From: Cyclina sinensis
Taxonomy: Eukaryota; Mollusca; Bivalvia; Venerida; Veneridae
Direction: 5' to 3'
DNA length: 64,000 bases
Assembly: GCA_012932295.1 (NCBI GenBank)
Contig: JAAONU010000011.1
Coordinates: 47,122,352-47,186,351, forward strand
The position numbers and the translations under genes are program-made. Under the pieces are notes generated by a model. The model did no database searches. It saw only the letters and a list, made by a program, of their open reading frames with translations, and was not told the DNA's origin. Position 1 is the first letter of the stretch; every line of letters begins with the position of its first letter. Shown one piece after another: positions 1 through 9,985 of this stretch.

Positions 1-903
1 GTAAGTTGTTGTCCAAGGATAATGTTTCTAGCTTCTTCAGGTTTCCTATTTCCTGAGGTAGAGCCTCTGAAACCACAGCAGGAATATCATAATTAATAGT
101 AAAATAAACACTTGTTAGTTGTTACCTCATGTTCTTTATGAGAACTAGATGCATCATTTAATTTTATACTTCCTGTCTTTATTCTTAGTTTACCAGTTTA
201 TAACTGACATCTTGGAGGAAGCAATGCAGCAAGAATTAAATAACAACAGATTTAAGGTAATTTCATTTCAGCTCAGGTAACAGCACAAGCATAATAGAAA
301 TGCATATACTTGAAAACAAACCTATTCTGTTGTTGTTAAGGTTGACAGTTTTCAGCTGCTGAAAGGAACCAATACTTGATGGAATAACTGCTATCTTGTT
401 CTCAGAAAAATCAAGTGTCCGCAAGTTGTTAGACTGCAGGTTTTCTGGAAACTGAACATTCCCAAGACAAGATTTTTATTGTTGTTTTCAACAATTATTT
501 CACAAGTAATAAATACTTAACAAAACATACATGGATAAAAAATAAATCATTTATCTTTGAATTCATAAAGATATCTAATATAGGTATATATTATATATGC
601 AAAATGTTTAACATTGTTTTTGTAGTGTTACAGTCAAATACGAAAGTTCACATGTTAAGCAATTTAGTATGATATAGAGGCATAATTTCACAAAATCTCA
701 GAGCAGTACAAAATATCTACATATTTCCCTTGACTTCAATTAAAACTGACTAGATCTAATAACTTTGCTACTCCTACATATCCGAAAACTACTACATTAC
801 AACGAAATTGAATACGTACTTCCTTTAGCCCTGCTTTACACAGCTGTAACGCCCCTGTCTTTTCTGCTGTCTGCAAATGTTGCTTTACCTGTGAATTCCC
901 CAT
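1..903 (-). CDS. LRRC57: Leucine-rich repeat-containing protein 57 (5' part, runs off the left edge)
   Basis: This is the N-terminal part of an LRRC57-like leucine-rich repeat protein on the minus strand. Three exons are visible: 903-820 (28 codons), 451-322 (130 nt) and 66 to beyond base 1. All have GT-AG borders and the reading frame is continuous across them. The protein begins MGNSQVKQHLQTAEKTG, which matches the start of vertebrate LRRC57 and carries an N-terminal Met-Gly consistent with N-myristoylation. Exon 2 encodes FPENLQSNNLRTLDFSENKI and the next repeat, ending LKTVNLNNNRI; exon 3 encodes ALPQEIGNLKKLETLSLDNN. These are typical LxxLxLxxNxL repeats. The C-terminal part lies outside the window. 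LRRC57 is conserved in animals and is probably membrane-associated through the lipid anchor; its biochemical role is poorly known. The gene lies head to head with NTPCR. Confidence 0.9.
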
Positions 904-1043
904 TGGAAATTGTTTAACTCAAATATGCATTCGTTTGCAATTTTTGACAGTTTCTTGTAAACAGGAAATAGCCGGTGTTACAGTACATAAATCTCTTATA
1001 ATTGAGTCCTAGCATGAGAAAAACTTTACCACTGTTCAAAGAA
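904..1043. promoter_or_regulatory. Candidate bidirectional promoter between LRRC57 and NTPCR
   Basis: Only 140 bp separate the LRRC57 start codon (903, minus) from the preferred NTPCR start codon (1044, plus). The two genes are divergent, so their promoters and 5' UTRs must share this stretch and may overlap. I see no clear TATA box. The alternative in-frame NTPCR start at 1014 would shorten the gap to 110 bp. Either 5' UTR could contain an unseen upstream exon, which would move the promoter. Confidence 0.55.
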
Positions 1044-4000
1044 ATGGCAGAGGCAATTCATCTTAATAAATCCAGGCGTCACATACTGCTAACAGGACAA
1101 CCAGGTTTGTGCTCTTACGTTTATCATATTTATACCGCTTGACATGTCACAAGTGACTTTATAAAGTGTCATATTTGCACTACAATGTGATTGTGTTTTT
1201 GTTATTGTGTCTGTAATGCATAGGGAGCCGGCAGTGTTTGGATAGTATATAAAATGCTTATTTGAAAAATTTCTCACCATTATATCATACATGATACAGA
1301 CAAGGGGTGGAACACCAAAACCTTAAATCTTACCATTCTTTCTATTAATGTCCTGGGAATTTTTTCACAACTGAATCGGTTTTCAGGAAAAGCAAGTGAC
1401 CTTTATATAGTCTTATGTCTACCCTTCTGAAAACCAGTTGAAAAAATATTCTATCTTAAACCGCTATCAGGTGCCAGGAAGAAACATTACATAAAATTGC
1501 ACAATTTTGACAGGTCGACAACAAACGTGCAACCACCAAATTGTAGAGTAAAACTGCAATAAAAACGTTGTCTACATAATATATGATGGTAAGAAATTTT
1601 TTTCTAGTGTGTTCAGATGTTCAAATAAGCATTTTATATTGCTATCCAAACACTGCTGGCTCCCTATGCTGTAATGCCCAGGGCAAAGCATCACAGGCAA
1701 GTGACGTCATCACAATGGTTTAAAAAAAAAAAAAAAAAAAAAAACTCCAATAGAGTGGCAGATTTAAACATTCCCTATATATTATAGGTGTAGGTAAGAC
1801 TACACTGGTGAAAAAAGTTTGTGACAAGCTGGAAGATGAGAACTGGGAATGTCAGGGTTTCTATACAGAGGAAAAACGAGAAGATGGACAGAGGATCGGC
1901 TTTGATGTTGTCACAATGGATGGGAACAGGGGTCCACTGGCAAGAATTGTAGATAGGTGACACTCTGCAATATTTTTGCATTTGTCTTCAATTTTCGGTG
2001 GATGAATTAGGCTGTTTTTGTCACCCACATGCTATTGTGCTTTAAGGTTCTTTTTGCAGTAGAAGACTTCTAATATTTTAAGATATAATTCTTCTTACCT
2101 GTGACTGCTAGAATATAAAATCTGTAATAAAAATTCCTTAATCTAATAAATGTGCTACATTCTCACTTATTTTTTTATTAAATATTAACTCCCCAGAAGA
2201 AGTGTTGCAGAATGTCTGATAAAATTTAGCAGTGTGGTTAAGATGTAACATGACATAATGCCTTAATTGTTAAATTAAGTTTCTACTAAGTGGGAAACTT
2301 TTCTTAGATTAACAACGGTTATTCTTTTTTCTAATAAGTAACATGCTAGGTGTGCTATTTATAGTGCTTTGCAGTTTTTCACCTTTGTATTGTTTGCTGA
2401 TCTTAAAGGGGCTGTGCTCCAGATGACAAAAAAAGAAAGTTTTCTTGTATTATAAATTTCTTGTAATATTTATGACTAATGCTTAAAAAATAACTTACTG
2501 ACAAAAAATAAGTCAAATAATTACATTATATATTGATTTTTTTCCTTTCAAAGTGCTATACCGTAACGCGACGGTATAACTATATCGTATAAGATTTAAA
2601 GTAACTATCTGTAATATCACATACGGCGATGGTGGTGACAGTAAAAGCGTTGGAAATATTTTGTTAACATGAGGGTCTAGGGTTCAAATCAGGCTGGAGC
2701 GAAAATATTTTTTCTATTCTATTTTTACTTTAATAATCAGTTTTGAAGTAAAATATTATGTTGTTATAATCTCACGGCATCTAAATATATAATTTATGAA
2801 AAAATTTTTTTTATGTCAAATCTGGAGTACAGCCTCTTTAAGAAACTGTGTTAAAATACGTTTCATTTCATCGATTTCAGAGATAACCCAGTTGCAGGAA
2901 GAAGTTATATGGTGGGCAGATACAATGTAAGGTTACAGTCTTTTGAACAGATTGCCCTGCCTTCTCTGGCAATAAAGGTAAATTAAATAGTCAAGGATAA
3001 TGTAGATATATGTGTTTTTAGTCAGTGTATGATGAAATCAAACAACAAAAAAGAAAGTTGCAAATCTTCGCATTAGATCATTTTAGACCTCTCAATTTAC
3101 ATGTAGTTATTGATCTATTTTTAAATGTTTATCATCATTCATGCATAGATTTGACTTGATTCAAAATCCATTATTCTGGCAAAACAAGTTGTAACAAGCA
3201 TGGGAGAGAACTTTGACTTGCCTGCATATACCACTTTCTGTCATTATCTCCCTGTAAGCAGTCACCCTTGAGGCATCTTTTTCATGTCCACTCTCATCCC
3301 TGTCAGGGGCAGAACTGACAGTTAATGAAATGTGCCCTATATTATTTGGCTTACATTCCACTGACTGGCTGCATCAATCTAAGCACTAACCAAGCTTTAT
3401 TCTTCTGCAACTGATTCCTTAATGACTAGGCTGGCCGTGGAATAACAAACAAAGACCTTGATATTTTAGATCTTTGCATCACAAATGTATGGCTTAATAT
3501 TGTACTCTTTGTATTTTAGCCTTCAGAATGTACTAGAGTAATTGTGATTGATGAAATTGGTAAGATGGAGTTATTTAGTCGAAGTTTTACCCAGTGTGTG
3601 AAAGACTTGATTAACCATCCCAAAACCACAGTATTTGCCACAATACCTATCAAGGCCAACCCATTTGTGGAAGACATAAGGAACAGAAATGATGTTCAAG
3701 TTTACACAGTAAGTTTTGTGTTCTCATTTCTCTTCAAATTTCTTGGTGTATCAGTGTATTCAAGTTTATTTGCCTATTTAACAGGCTTTCAGCTCCATTA
3801 CTGCATTTTATGTAAACTGGATGGTTAATCTATAGCATAGGTATGAAAAATATATGATTTTCTTGATAAAGGATCTCTGGCGAAGAACTAACTTTAAGAA
3901 CACCAGAGAGAGGTTGAATTAGAATAGTTAATATTGAAAATAGCAACATGACAACTAACAATCAGTATGTGACTAATTTAGAAACATTAAGTTTAGACAT

Positions 4001-4369
4001 ATATTATATAATTAAATTCAGAACCTCCATTGGGTAGAGGGGGATATGAGATTTTACAAATCCGTAGATTTTTTAAGGGAATTTAAGGGTCCAATTGTGG
4101 AGTGATCATGACCTGGAATATACATGTAGTTTAAAAATGTCTTTTCAATATGTTAAAATGTTACCAGTATTGTTTTAAGGTGGTATGGGGTGGAGAGTTG
4201 GTGGTGGGGGGATAGATGATTTGATCTCCGAATTGTGATCAATTTCCCTTACACTACATTTGAGAATGCTTTCATTTTCTGCCTTCAGGTGACTAAAGAG
4301 AACAGAAATCAACTACTCAGTGAAGTTGTGGATGCAGTAAAAGAGTCACTTGATTGTTACGGGACTTGA
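1044..4369 (+). CDS. NTPCR: Cancer-related nucleoside-triphosphatase (NTPCR), five exons
   Basis: The exons are 1044-1104, 1788-1956, 2881-2977, 3520-3708 and 4289-4369. The coding total is 597 nt, giving 198 aa against 190 aa in human. All introns are GT-AG and the phases agree. The protein is a P-loop nucleoside triphosphatase of the THEP1/YKL family, which hydrolyses NTPs with a slow turnover. The Walker A motif GQPGVGKTTL is split by intron 1. Conserved blocks follow: FYTEEKREDGQRIGFDVVT, the Walker B-like VIVIDEIGKMELFS, and a C-terminal VTKENRNQLL. The start at 1044 (MAEAIHLNKSRRHILLTG) is preferred because the human protein begins close to its P-loop; an in-frame ATG at 1014 would add ten residues. 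Introns 1 and 2 each host a MITE. A polyadenylation signal lies at 5522-5527, giving a 3' UTR of about 1.15 kb. Confidence 0.95.
1211..1676. mobile_element. Foldback-type MITE in NTPCR intron 1
   Basis: The left arm (about 1211-1290) and right arm (about 1583-1676) are inverted copies of each other. AGGGAGCCGGCAGTGTTTGG on the left matches the reverse complement of the stretch containing CCAAACACTGCTGGCTCCCT on the right. A further nested inverted pair sits at about 1357-1380 and 1430-1448 around GGTTTTCAG. No coding capacity is seen. The exact ends and the target site duplication are unclear, because the right arm runs into a poly-A tract at 1723-1744. Confidence 0.65.
2403..2841. mobile_element. 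TTAA-flanked MITE with a tRNA-like segment, NTPCR intron 2
   Basis: The element is bounded by TTAA at 2403-2406 and 2838-2841. The ends are imperfect inverted repeats: AAAGGGGCTGTGCTCCAGAT at the left matches the reverse complement of the right end, which reads AGAGGCTGTACTCCAGAT. A TTAA duplication is typical of piggyBac-related MITEs. The interior carries a short hairpin at about 2552-2580 (ACCGT ... ACGGT) and a tRNA-like stretch at about 2620-2702 with a B-box-like GGTTCAAATC at 2681-2690. Confidence 0.7.
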
Positions 4370-5038
4370 TACATTCTGTGGAATCTCCTTTGACAGGAAA
4401 TAGACATTTCTTCTAGTGTTCATTGAGTTCACAAACACTTATGTTTTGATATCAGCTGATATACATAAATTCAGCAGTAAAATAAGTTCAAGTGTCAGTG
4501 TTTGCCATGTGAAGTGTTCTGTTGCCTATAAATGTAAATTGTGTCCAAGTCAATCTGTGGTTGTTTCAATTTTAAAATTTGTGTGGTAAAGTTAAAATCT
4601 GTTTCCCCTGGCTCACCAACTACCAGAGCACAGTCTGAGAACCAAGGGTCCAGTTAAAGTCATTGACGACTAGCATCAAAGTCATCTTGTGAGTAAATTG
4701 ACAGTGTTATGTCAGGCTGCAGCTCATATAAGTATTGTAATAGTAACTTACATTTTTAGTGTGAAAACTGTCGTATGTAATTGTATTAGTTTGTCAAACT
4801 CAGTTTTTAAAAGACCTTAAAGGTCATTCAGAACTGAGCTGCCACTGACTCTAGTCTTTCAAACACAAAGAAGTGACCAAGGCAACAGCTTTCATTGTTA
4901 TAATGAATGGCATTTATAAATGTTTGACAGTTTGAACTTCTTTGTTTGAAACTACTTTTATTTTTCCTGGATATTTCTGGTTTTGAAATAATTTATTTGA
5001 AATAGCAGGACACTGCCATGTAAATATAGACATTGTTT

Positions 5039-5190
5039 TCCAGGCCTGGATCCAGAGGCTCGAGGTGCAGAATTGCTTTTTAAAACAGTAAATTTGATAT
5101 TAAAAACGTCATTCTAATTTTCAATCCAGTACCCACACCAAGGTGTGCACACCCCCCCCACCCCCAGATTCTGGATCCAGGCCTTGTGTC
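5039..5190. mobile_element. Short palindromic MITE in the NTPCR 3' UTR
   Basis: The stretch starts with CAGGCCTGGATCCAGAGG and ends with the inverse, CTGGATCCAGGCCTTG. It includes a C-rich run near 5150-5165. It is non-coding and probably a non-autonomous element transcribed as part of the NTPCR 3' UTR. Confidence 0.5.
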
Positions 5191-5206
5191 AGATAAGTAA
5201 TATAAA

Positions 5207-5357
5207 CCAGGCCGGGATCCAGAAATTTATATTGTGAAGTGCACTTCAAGGAATGGGTACAGGATTTAAAGTTATCATGAAAAAGGCCTCTTCTAGGCCA
5301 GCTGGCAGGAGGGGGCATCAGTCCCGATGCCCACCCCCTGTTGGTCCCGGCCTGTGA
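5207..5357. mobile_element. Second related palindromic MITE in the NTPCR 3' UTR
   Basis: It begins CCAGGCCGGGATCCAG and ends with the inverse form GGTCCCGGCCTGTG, so the whole 150 bp can fold back on itself. Its terminal motif resembles that of the element at 5039-5190, from which it is separated by 16 bp. Confidence 0.5.
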
Positions 5358-5521
5358 ACAAGGTGATTTCTTACACCTAAATGCACTGATAAAGATTGAC
5401 ATTGTGTTGCTTTAAACAGTTTAATACCTTCTTAATTGTCAGTAATTTAACACGTCAGAGGTAATCCGGGTTAAGACCACTTCATACTTTTTAATAAGCC
5501 ATTGTATTTTGTTTTGTTTGC

Positions 5522-5527
5522 AATAAA
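5522..5527 (+). terminator. Polyadenylation signal of NTPCR
   Basis: This is the first canonical AATAAA downstream of the NTPCR stop codon at 4369. No other canonical signal was noticed between the two. Confidence 0.55.
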
Positions 5528-8288
5528 AGTACATTTATGTTCTGAGGAGTTCAAAAAGGGAATATTTATTTAAGTTTAAAGTTATTTAAGTATTATAAAA
5601 CTGTATTCCAATCAGCGGTATGTAAAAAGTGAACTAATTCCACACACATGCTTGACCGTTATAATATACCAGTATCAATAGTTCATTAATACAGTGTTCA
5701 TTCCTAATTCATTTCAGCTGTAGAAACAACAGATTTTCACTAAGTCATTTATTAGTATTTTGATTTTTAATTGTTTTGCTCCATGTTACATTATAGCCCG
5801 AGAAAAGATCAGACTATTTAAAAAGTGATTTTTAATGAAAACTCATTTTGTTGATGCAAGGTGATACATGTACTCAAGTGATTGCTAAGGGCAATTTAGC
5901 ACTATTCACCCAAGCATCTTTAAGGCAGTGTCTGTCTGCCAGTCTTAACTGAATTGTTCATGAAATCGCAACTGTGATTTGGTGAATTACTTCCCTTTGA
6001 TCACTGGTTTCAAAACACTCTGCTTTGCACGTGATAGCAGTCTAAATAAAGACTGATTCCTGGAAGAGGTAATGACACAAAATTTGTTCGAACAATTCTT
6101 CAACTTCAGATCTTGAATTTTACAGCTTATAACAAATGAAATGGTTTAGTTTGTTCGTAAGAAATTTGAATATGTGTGTGGATATTTCAAACATAGGGCT
6201 TTAAAAAATGGAAAAGGAAAGAGCTTGTGGACGAAAAATTTCAGCAAAAAGTGTAACACAATCTGTGTGGGAGTTAGTATTCCTTGTCAGGGATTGCCTG
6301 TTAGGCTGTAATATAAGAATATTGTTTAATGGTAAATAACCTGACCTTTAACAGAGAAATCTGTATTCATCATCCTTACAGAAATATAGAATGATGTGTG
6401 GGCCTTCGGATGGCGGTAGACACAAACCATGATAGCAATAGATTACACTTAGCAGACGACATCTTTTGATAAGCAGAGTGAAGACAATGCGAAGAGATAT
6501 TAACATTTAGAAGTCAAAATACACGTTAGACCAAAACGTCAAGCGTTATATTCGTTTATAAAACCGAAAAGTATAGCTGTGGATGAATTATTTAAAAAAA
6601 AAGGATTTTCTGAAGCACTTGTACACGTGTTACAAAGTTCGAAAATTTTCTAACGCAACAAAGATAATGTCATTAAGATGGTTTAAACACTGAAATTTTA
6701 TGCTACATTGTTTAAGAAAAATGTACACTACCACATGTTAATAGATTCAGTTTCTACGCAACACAGGTTGTTTTGCCGGAGCTAAATTGGACAGTTGTGC
6801 AGGTGCATTTCGTAGCTTATTGGTTTCAGATATTATGAAAACGAGCCGGACAACCACAGATTAGAAAACAGCAAGACTTTCTGTTGAGGTCAGAGCGCAT
6901 ATGCTAGAAGGCTTCTCCGGACAGGAGGTCGCGGGTTTATTGTTTTGCTTACAATACAATTTTATTCAAGGAAATCGGACAGAGATATACCTTAAAAAAT
7001 GTGAGACACAAGAGACTTTCAATCATAGCAATGTTTTTTCGTTTTGACTAATAACAAAAAGCAAATATTTTTAGGAAAATTATGACCTTTTTATACCTTG
7101 CTGCGTAAGAGATTTTTTCTAGTGTGTACTTAACCCAGATATCCATAGAACGTCCAGTGACTTGCCATGTTAGCAAAAAAACTCTTTTAATGTTTTATAA
7201 TTCCCCTACTTGTGTTTCCGTCCGTCCTCTGTTTCAAACCCACTCCATATCAGTATGGACTGATTCTAAAAACCTTCAAGCATGCGCTATAAATTTGACG
7301 GTTGCAGAATGATATAAGGGTTGTCCTACACAATTTGGTTGTGGTTGTGGGGGGAGCTAAAGGAGTCGGCTCGTCGGTCTGTCCGGTTGATAGAAAAGGA
7401 ACGGGCTCCAGCACGAAACTTCATTTGTAGGTATCTTGTATGGATATTATTCGCCGAATGCGAGCCTAACTTCCCTAAACTAACTCAGTCAAGTATACTT
7501 TTGATATTATTGTGGAAAATACCACAGCATTCCTTAACAAGACGGAGTGGAATACTGACGCTTCTAAAACCGCCGACTTGAATAAAATTATTAGTAATAT
7601 TATTGTTTCAAATGTGGTTTATTTTGTATGTAACAATTCGATGTAAAACATACCTCACGACAAAATACCATTTTCTTGAACAACAAAGTCTTTTCTTTGA
7701 AGAACAAATTAAATATTACAGTTTCAGCATTTACCTTTCCAAATCATAACATTCAAAGTTTTCAGACAGACGGACGCAGCAGTTGTAGCTTTTTTCACTT
7801 TTGATCACACCAGTGAAGTATTTGGTCGGAGTATTTGTAGAGAGGTCATCAAATGAACACGCTTTTCAAACTTTTTTTATTTAAAACCAGATTAACTTTT
7901 ATATTATTTTCGAAAACGAGTTATTTACCTTGTGTTGAACAAAACAGGAACTCCTAGCGCAAGGTCAAGTTGTTTGAACTGTGAACAAAGTGAAATAAGT
8001 TTTTAAGTACTTTGTTTATTAGTTATTTTTAATCTTTAACGGTACTGGCGATTAACTGATCAACTTCTTAAATTAAAATAGAGTTTTATTCTGATTTCTA
8101 GCATTAAGGAGGGATTTAACGTGATCGAACGGGGTCACATTAAATACTTTGTGTCTCTGGTAAAAATGTCTCAGATATGCTATTGTCACGGAACATGCTA
8201 CATGGTTTATCCAAACTTACTCTCGTTGCTCGGTTGATATAATTTTTAGAGGAATAGTATTGAAGGTGAACCATATAAGAAAACTATC
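5528..8288. other. Intergenic stretch without recognised features
   Basis: No coding exon, RNA gene or recognisable transposon was found between the NTPCR 3' end and the unknown single-exon gene. A short AT-rich intergenic background dominates. An open stretch of 86 codons near 7321 lacks an ATG start and looks like chance. The promoter of the downstream gene should lie at the right end. Confidence 0.4.
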
Positions 8289-9563
8289 ATGTCAGCCATG
8301 ATGTCGTCATCAAAGTACGCAGATTTAAGTGACTTTGAGGTAATGTTTAAGAAACATGTACACGACAATCTTTTACTTAACAGTGATTTACGAATTTTAG
8401 ACGAAATGAAAAAGTCAAAATTACGGGAACTTAGGCGAGACAAAGATTTATTCAAAAGCCGATTTTCTAGATTTAACAAATCTAATTCAGTCACATCTTT
8501 ACCGGATGTACACTACACAAGGAACGCGACACCCAAAGCAACGCTAAAACCTTCGTTCATTGTATGCAAAACATCTCCCTGCTCCTTCAAGACCTGGAAC
8601 AATCTAACAGACATCACAAAAGAAGGTGTTGATGTTTATAGAACGGATGTTCTCCAGACTAACGAAGCGGAAGTATCCTTTCGAAAGAAATCAGCAAATT
8701 ACTCGAGATCAGTTGAAAATGTTTCTGAAAGTTCCAAGTTACAGCCTGGAAGAGTTCGAGAAACTCTAACCATAGCCAGAAGCCATTCTTCTGCAACAAA
8801 GTCACCTCGTGGTGTTGCAAATATTCAAAATATTGATGCAGCAGACGACTTCCATTTACCGGATTTCCGGCAGCGTTCTGCTACAATGCCAGGTTACTGT
8901 CACAAAATAAAAACTGCGAATAAAGTCCAAGTAGCAGATACTATCATAATCAGTAAGTCTTCGTTTGAAACATCGAACGAAAGAAAATGTAAGGAAACTG
9001 TTCCAACAGACAGTCACCAAGAGAAAACTACAGAAGATGGAGTGAAAAACAATCCATATTTATCACCCCGACGCGATGCTGTTCACTGTGATAGTTCCGA
9101 GTGCACTGCTAAATCACCAAACAATGAATTAAAAGTAACATTTGATTTAAGCGACCAAGAACACCATTCTAATCAGACAGCAAAAACAGATCGTAGATTA
9201 TATAGATTTCAAAGAGCCAAGTCGATGATACTTAACAGGGACTATATTGACCCTGGTTTGCTCCGAAAGAGAAGTAATACTTTAGACAGTTCTGTAAGCA
9301 GGCTGAAAGACGGTGAGAAGCTTCTGAAAAGAAGGGAAAGCACATGTGGAAATACTCTTGATATGGCTGTTCGCAGGTTGAGCCTTTTTGACAAGCTGTT
9401 AACGACAAGCATTACTTCAGCTGAGGACGATTCGGATACTGATTGGACGCGGAGTTTAGAGAGTGTGCAGTCATGTAGATATTTGAGAGTCCCAGAACAA
9501 AGTATAACCGGAAGTCAGGAGGACTTAAGTCTTGAAAATATTTCTTTTCGAGAGGAAAACTGA
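8289..9563 (+). CDS. Uncharacterised single-exon protein, 424 aa, basic with many R-x-x-S/T sites
   Basis: This uninterrupted frame runs from ATG (8289) to TGA (9561-9563), with an AATAAA 250 bp downstream. I do not recognise the family. No signal peptide, transmembrane segment or zinc-finger pattern is visible. Residues 12-55 look helical and strongly basic (KKSKLRELRRDKDLFKSRF). Most of the rest is rich in Ser, Thr, Asn and Lys and probably disordered. Four arginine-directed sites stand out: RQRSAT (194-199), RKRSNT (326-331), KRREST (347-352) and VRRLSL (361-366). These fit AGC/CaM-kinase or 14-3-3-type consensus patterns. The two segments around 330 and 356 both read NTLD, hinting at a weak internal repeat. 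Such an intronless gene among multi-exon neighbours could be a retrocopy or a lineage-specific gene. It converges on calmodulin-like gene A. Confidence 0.75.
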   Translation: MSAMMSSSKYADLSDFEVMFKKHVHDNLLLNSDLRILDEMKKSKLRELRRDKDLFKSRFSRFNKSNSVTSLPDVHYTRNATPKATLKPSFIVCKTSPCSFKTWNNLTDITKEGVDVYRTDVLQTNEAEVSFRKKSANYSRSVENVSESSKLQPGRVRETLTIARSHSSATKSPRGVANIQNIDAADDFHLPDFRQRSATMPGYCHKIKTANKVQVADTIIISKSSFETSNERKCKETVPTDSHQEKTTEDGVKNNPYLSPRRDAVHCDSSECTAKSPNNELKVTFDLSDQEHHSNQTAKTDRRLYRFQRAKSMILNRDYIDPGLLRKRSNTLDSSVSRLKDGEKLLKRRESTCGNTLDMAVRRLSLFDKLLTTSITSAEDDSDTDWTRSLESVQSCRYLRVPEQSITGSQEDLSLENISFREEN

Positions 9564-9812
9564 ATCAGTATAAGGGATACAACTAAAAAGTATTAACCTA
9601 TTTTATTGTAGTGCATTCGTGTAGAAATACAGTATTTTTTTATGACACAGATATCCGTAAATGTACGGCTGTTTTAAAATCTAAAATTTATTAAGATTAT
9701 TGCCATCTCCGTTGGTTTTAAAAGCTGGCATACATGTATGTCACTTACTTAAATGGCAGTTTGTGTAATTTGTCCGTTCTGATTGTCATGTATTGTTTGT
9801 CCATCTTTGCAA

Positions 9813-9818
9813 AATAAA
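9813..9818 (+). terminator. Polyadenylation signal of the 424-aa gene
   Basis: AATAAA lies 250 bp after the stop codon at 9563. Its presence at a normal distance supports real transcription of the single-exon gene. Confidence 0.55.
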
Positions 9819-9909
9819 TCCCTATGTTGTAAATTTTTGCCAGAATAACCAACATGATCTATGTATATTTAAACTCAAACTAGCACACGCTTAGACCAGC
9901 TGTCCATAT

Positions 9910-9915
9910 TTTATT
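9910..9915 (-). terminator. Polyadenylation signal of calmodulin-like gene A
   Basis: TTTATT on the plus strand is AATAAA on the minus strand, 71 bp beyond the gene A stop codon. It lies less than 100 bp from the oppositely directed signal at 9813, so the two transcripts converge closely. Confidence 0.55.
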
Positions 9916-9985
9916 CTCACATGAAATAAAAACAATCTAAAGGGTAGCACTGACTTCGAGTATTGTTTCTTGACAGTTTTCGTGT

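Noticed and set aside
7321..7581. 86-codon open stretch upstream of the 424-aa gene
   Set aside because: It begins with TTG, has no ATG start, and has no recognisable motif or splice partner.
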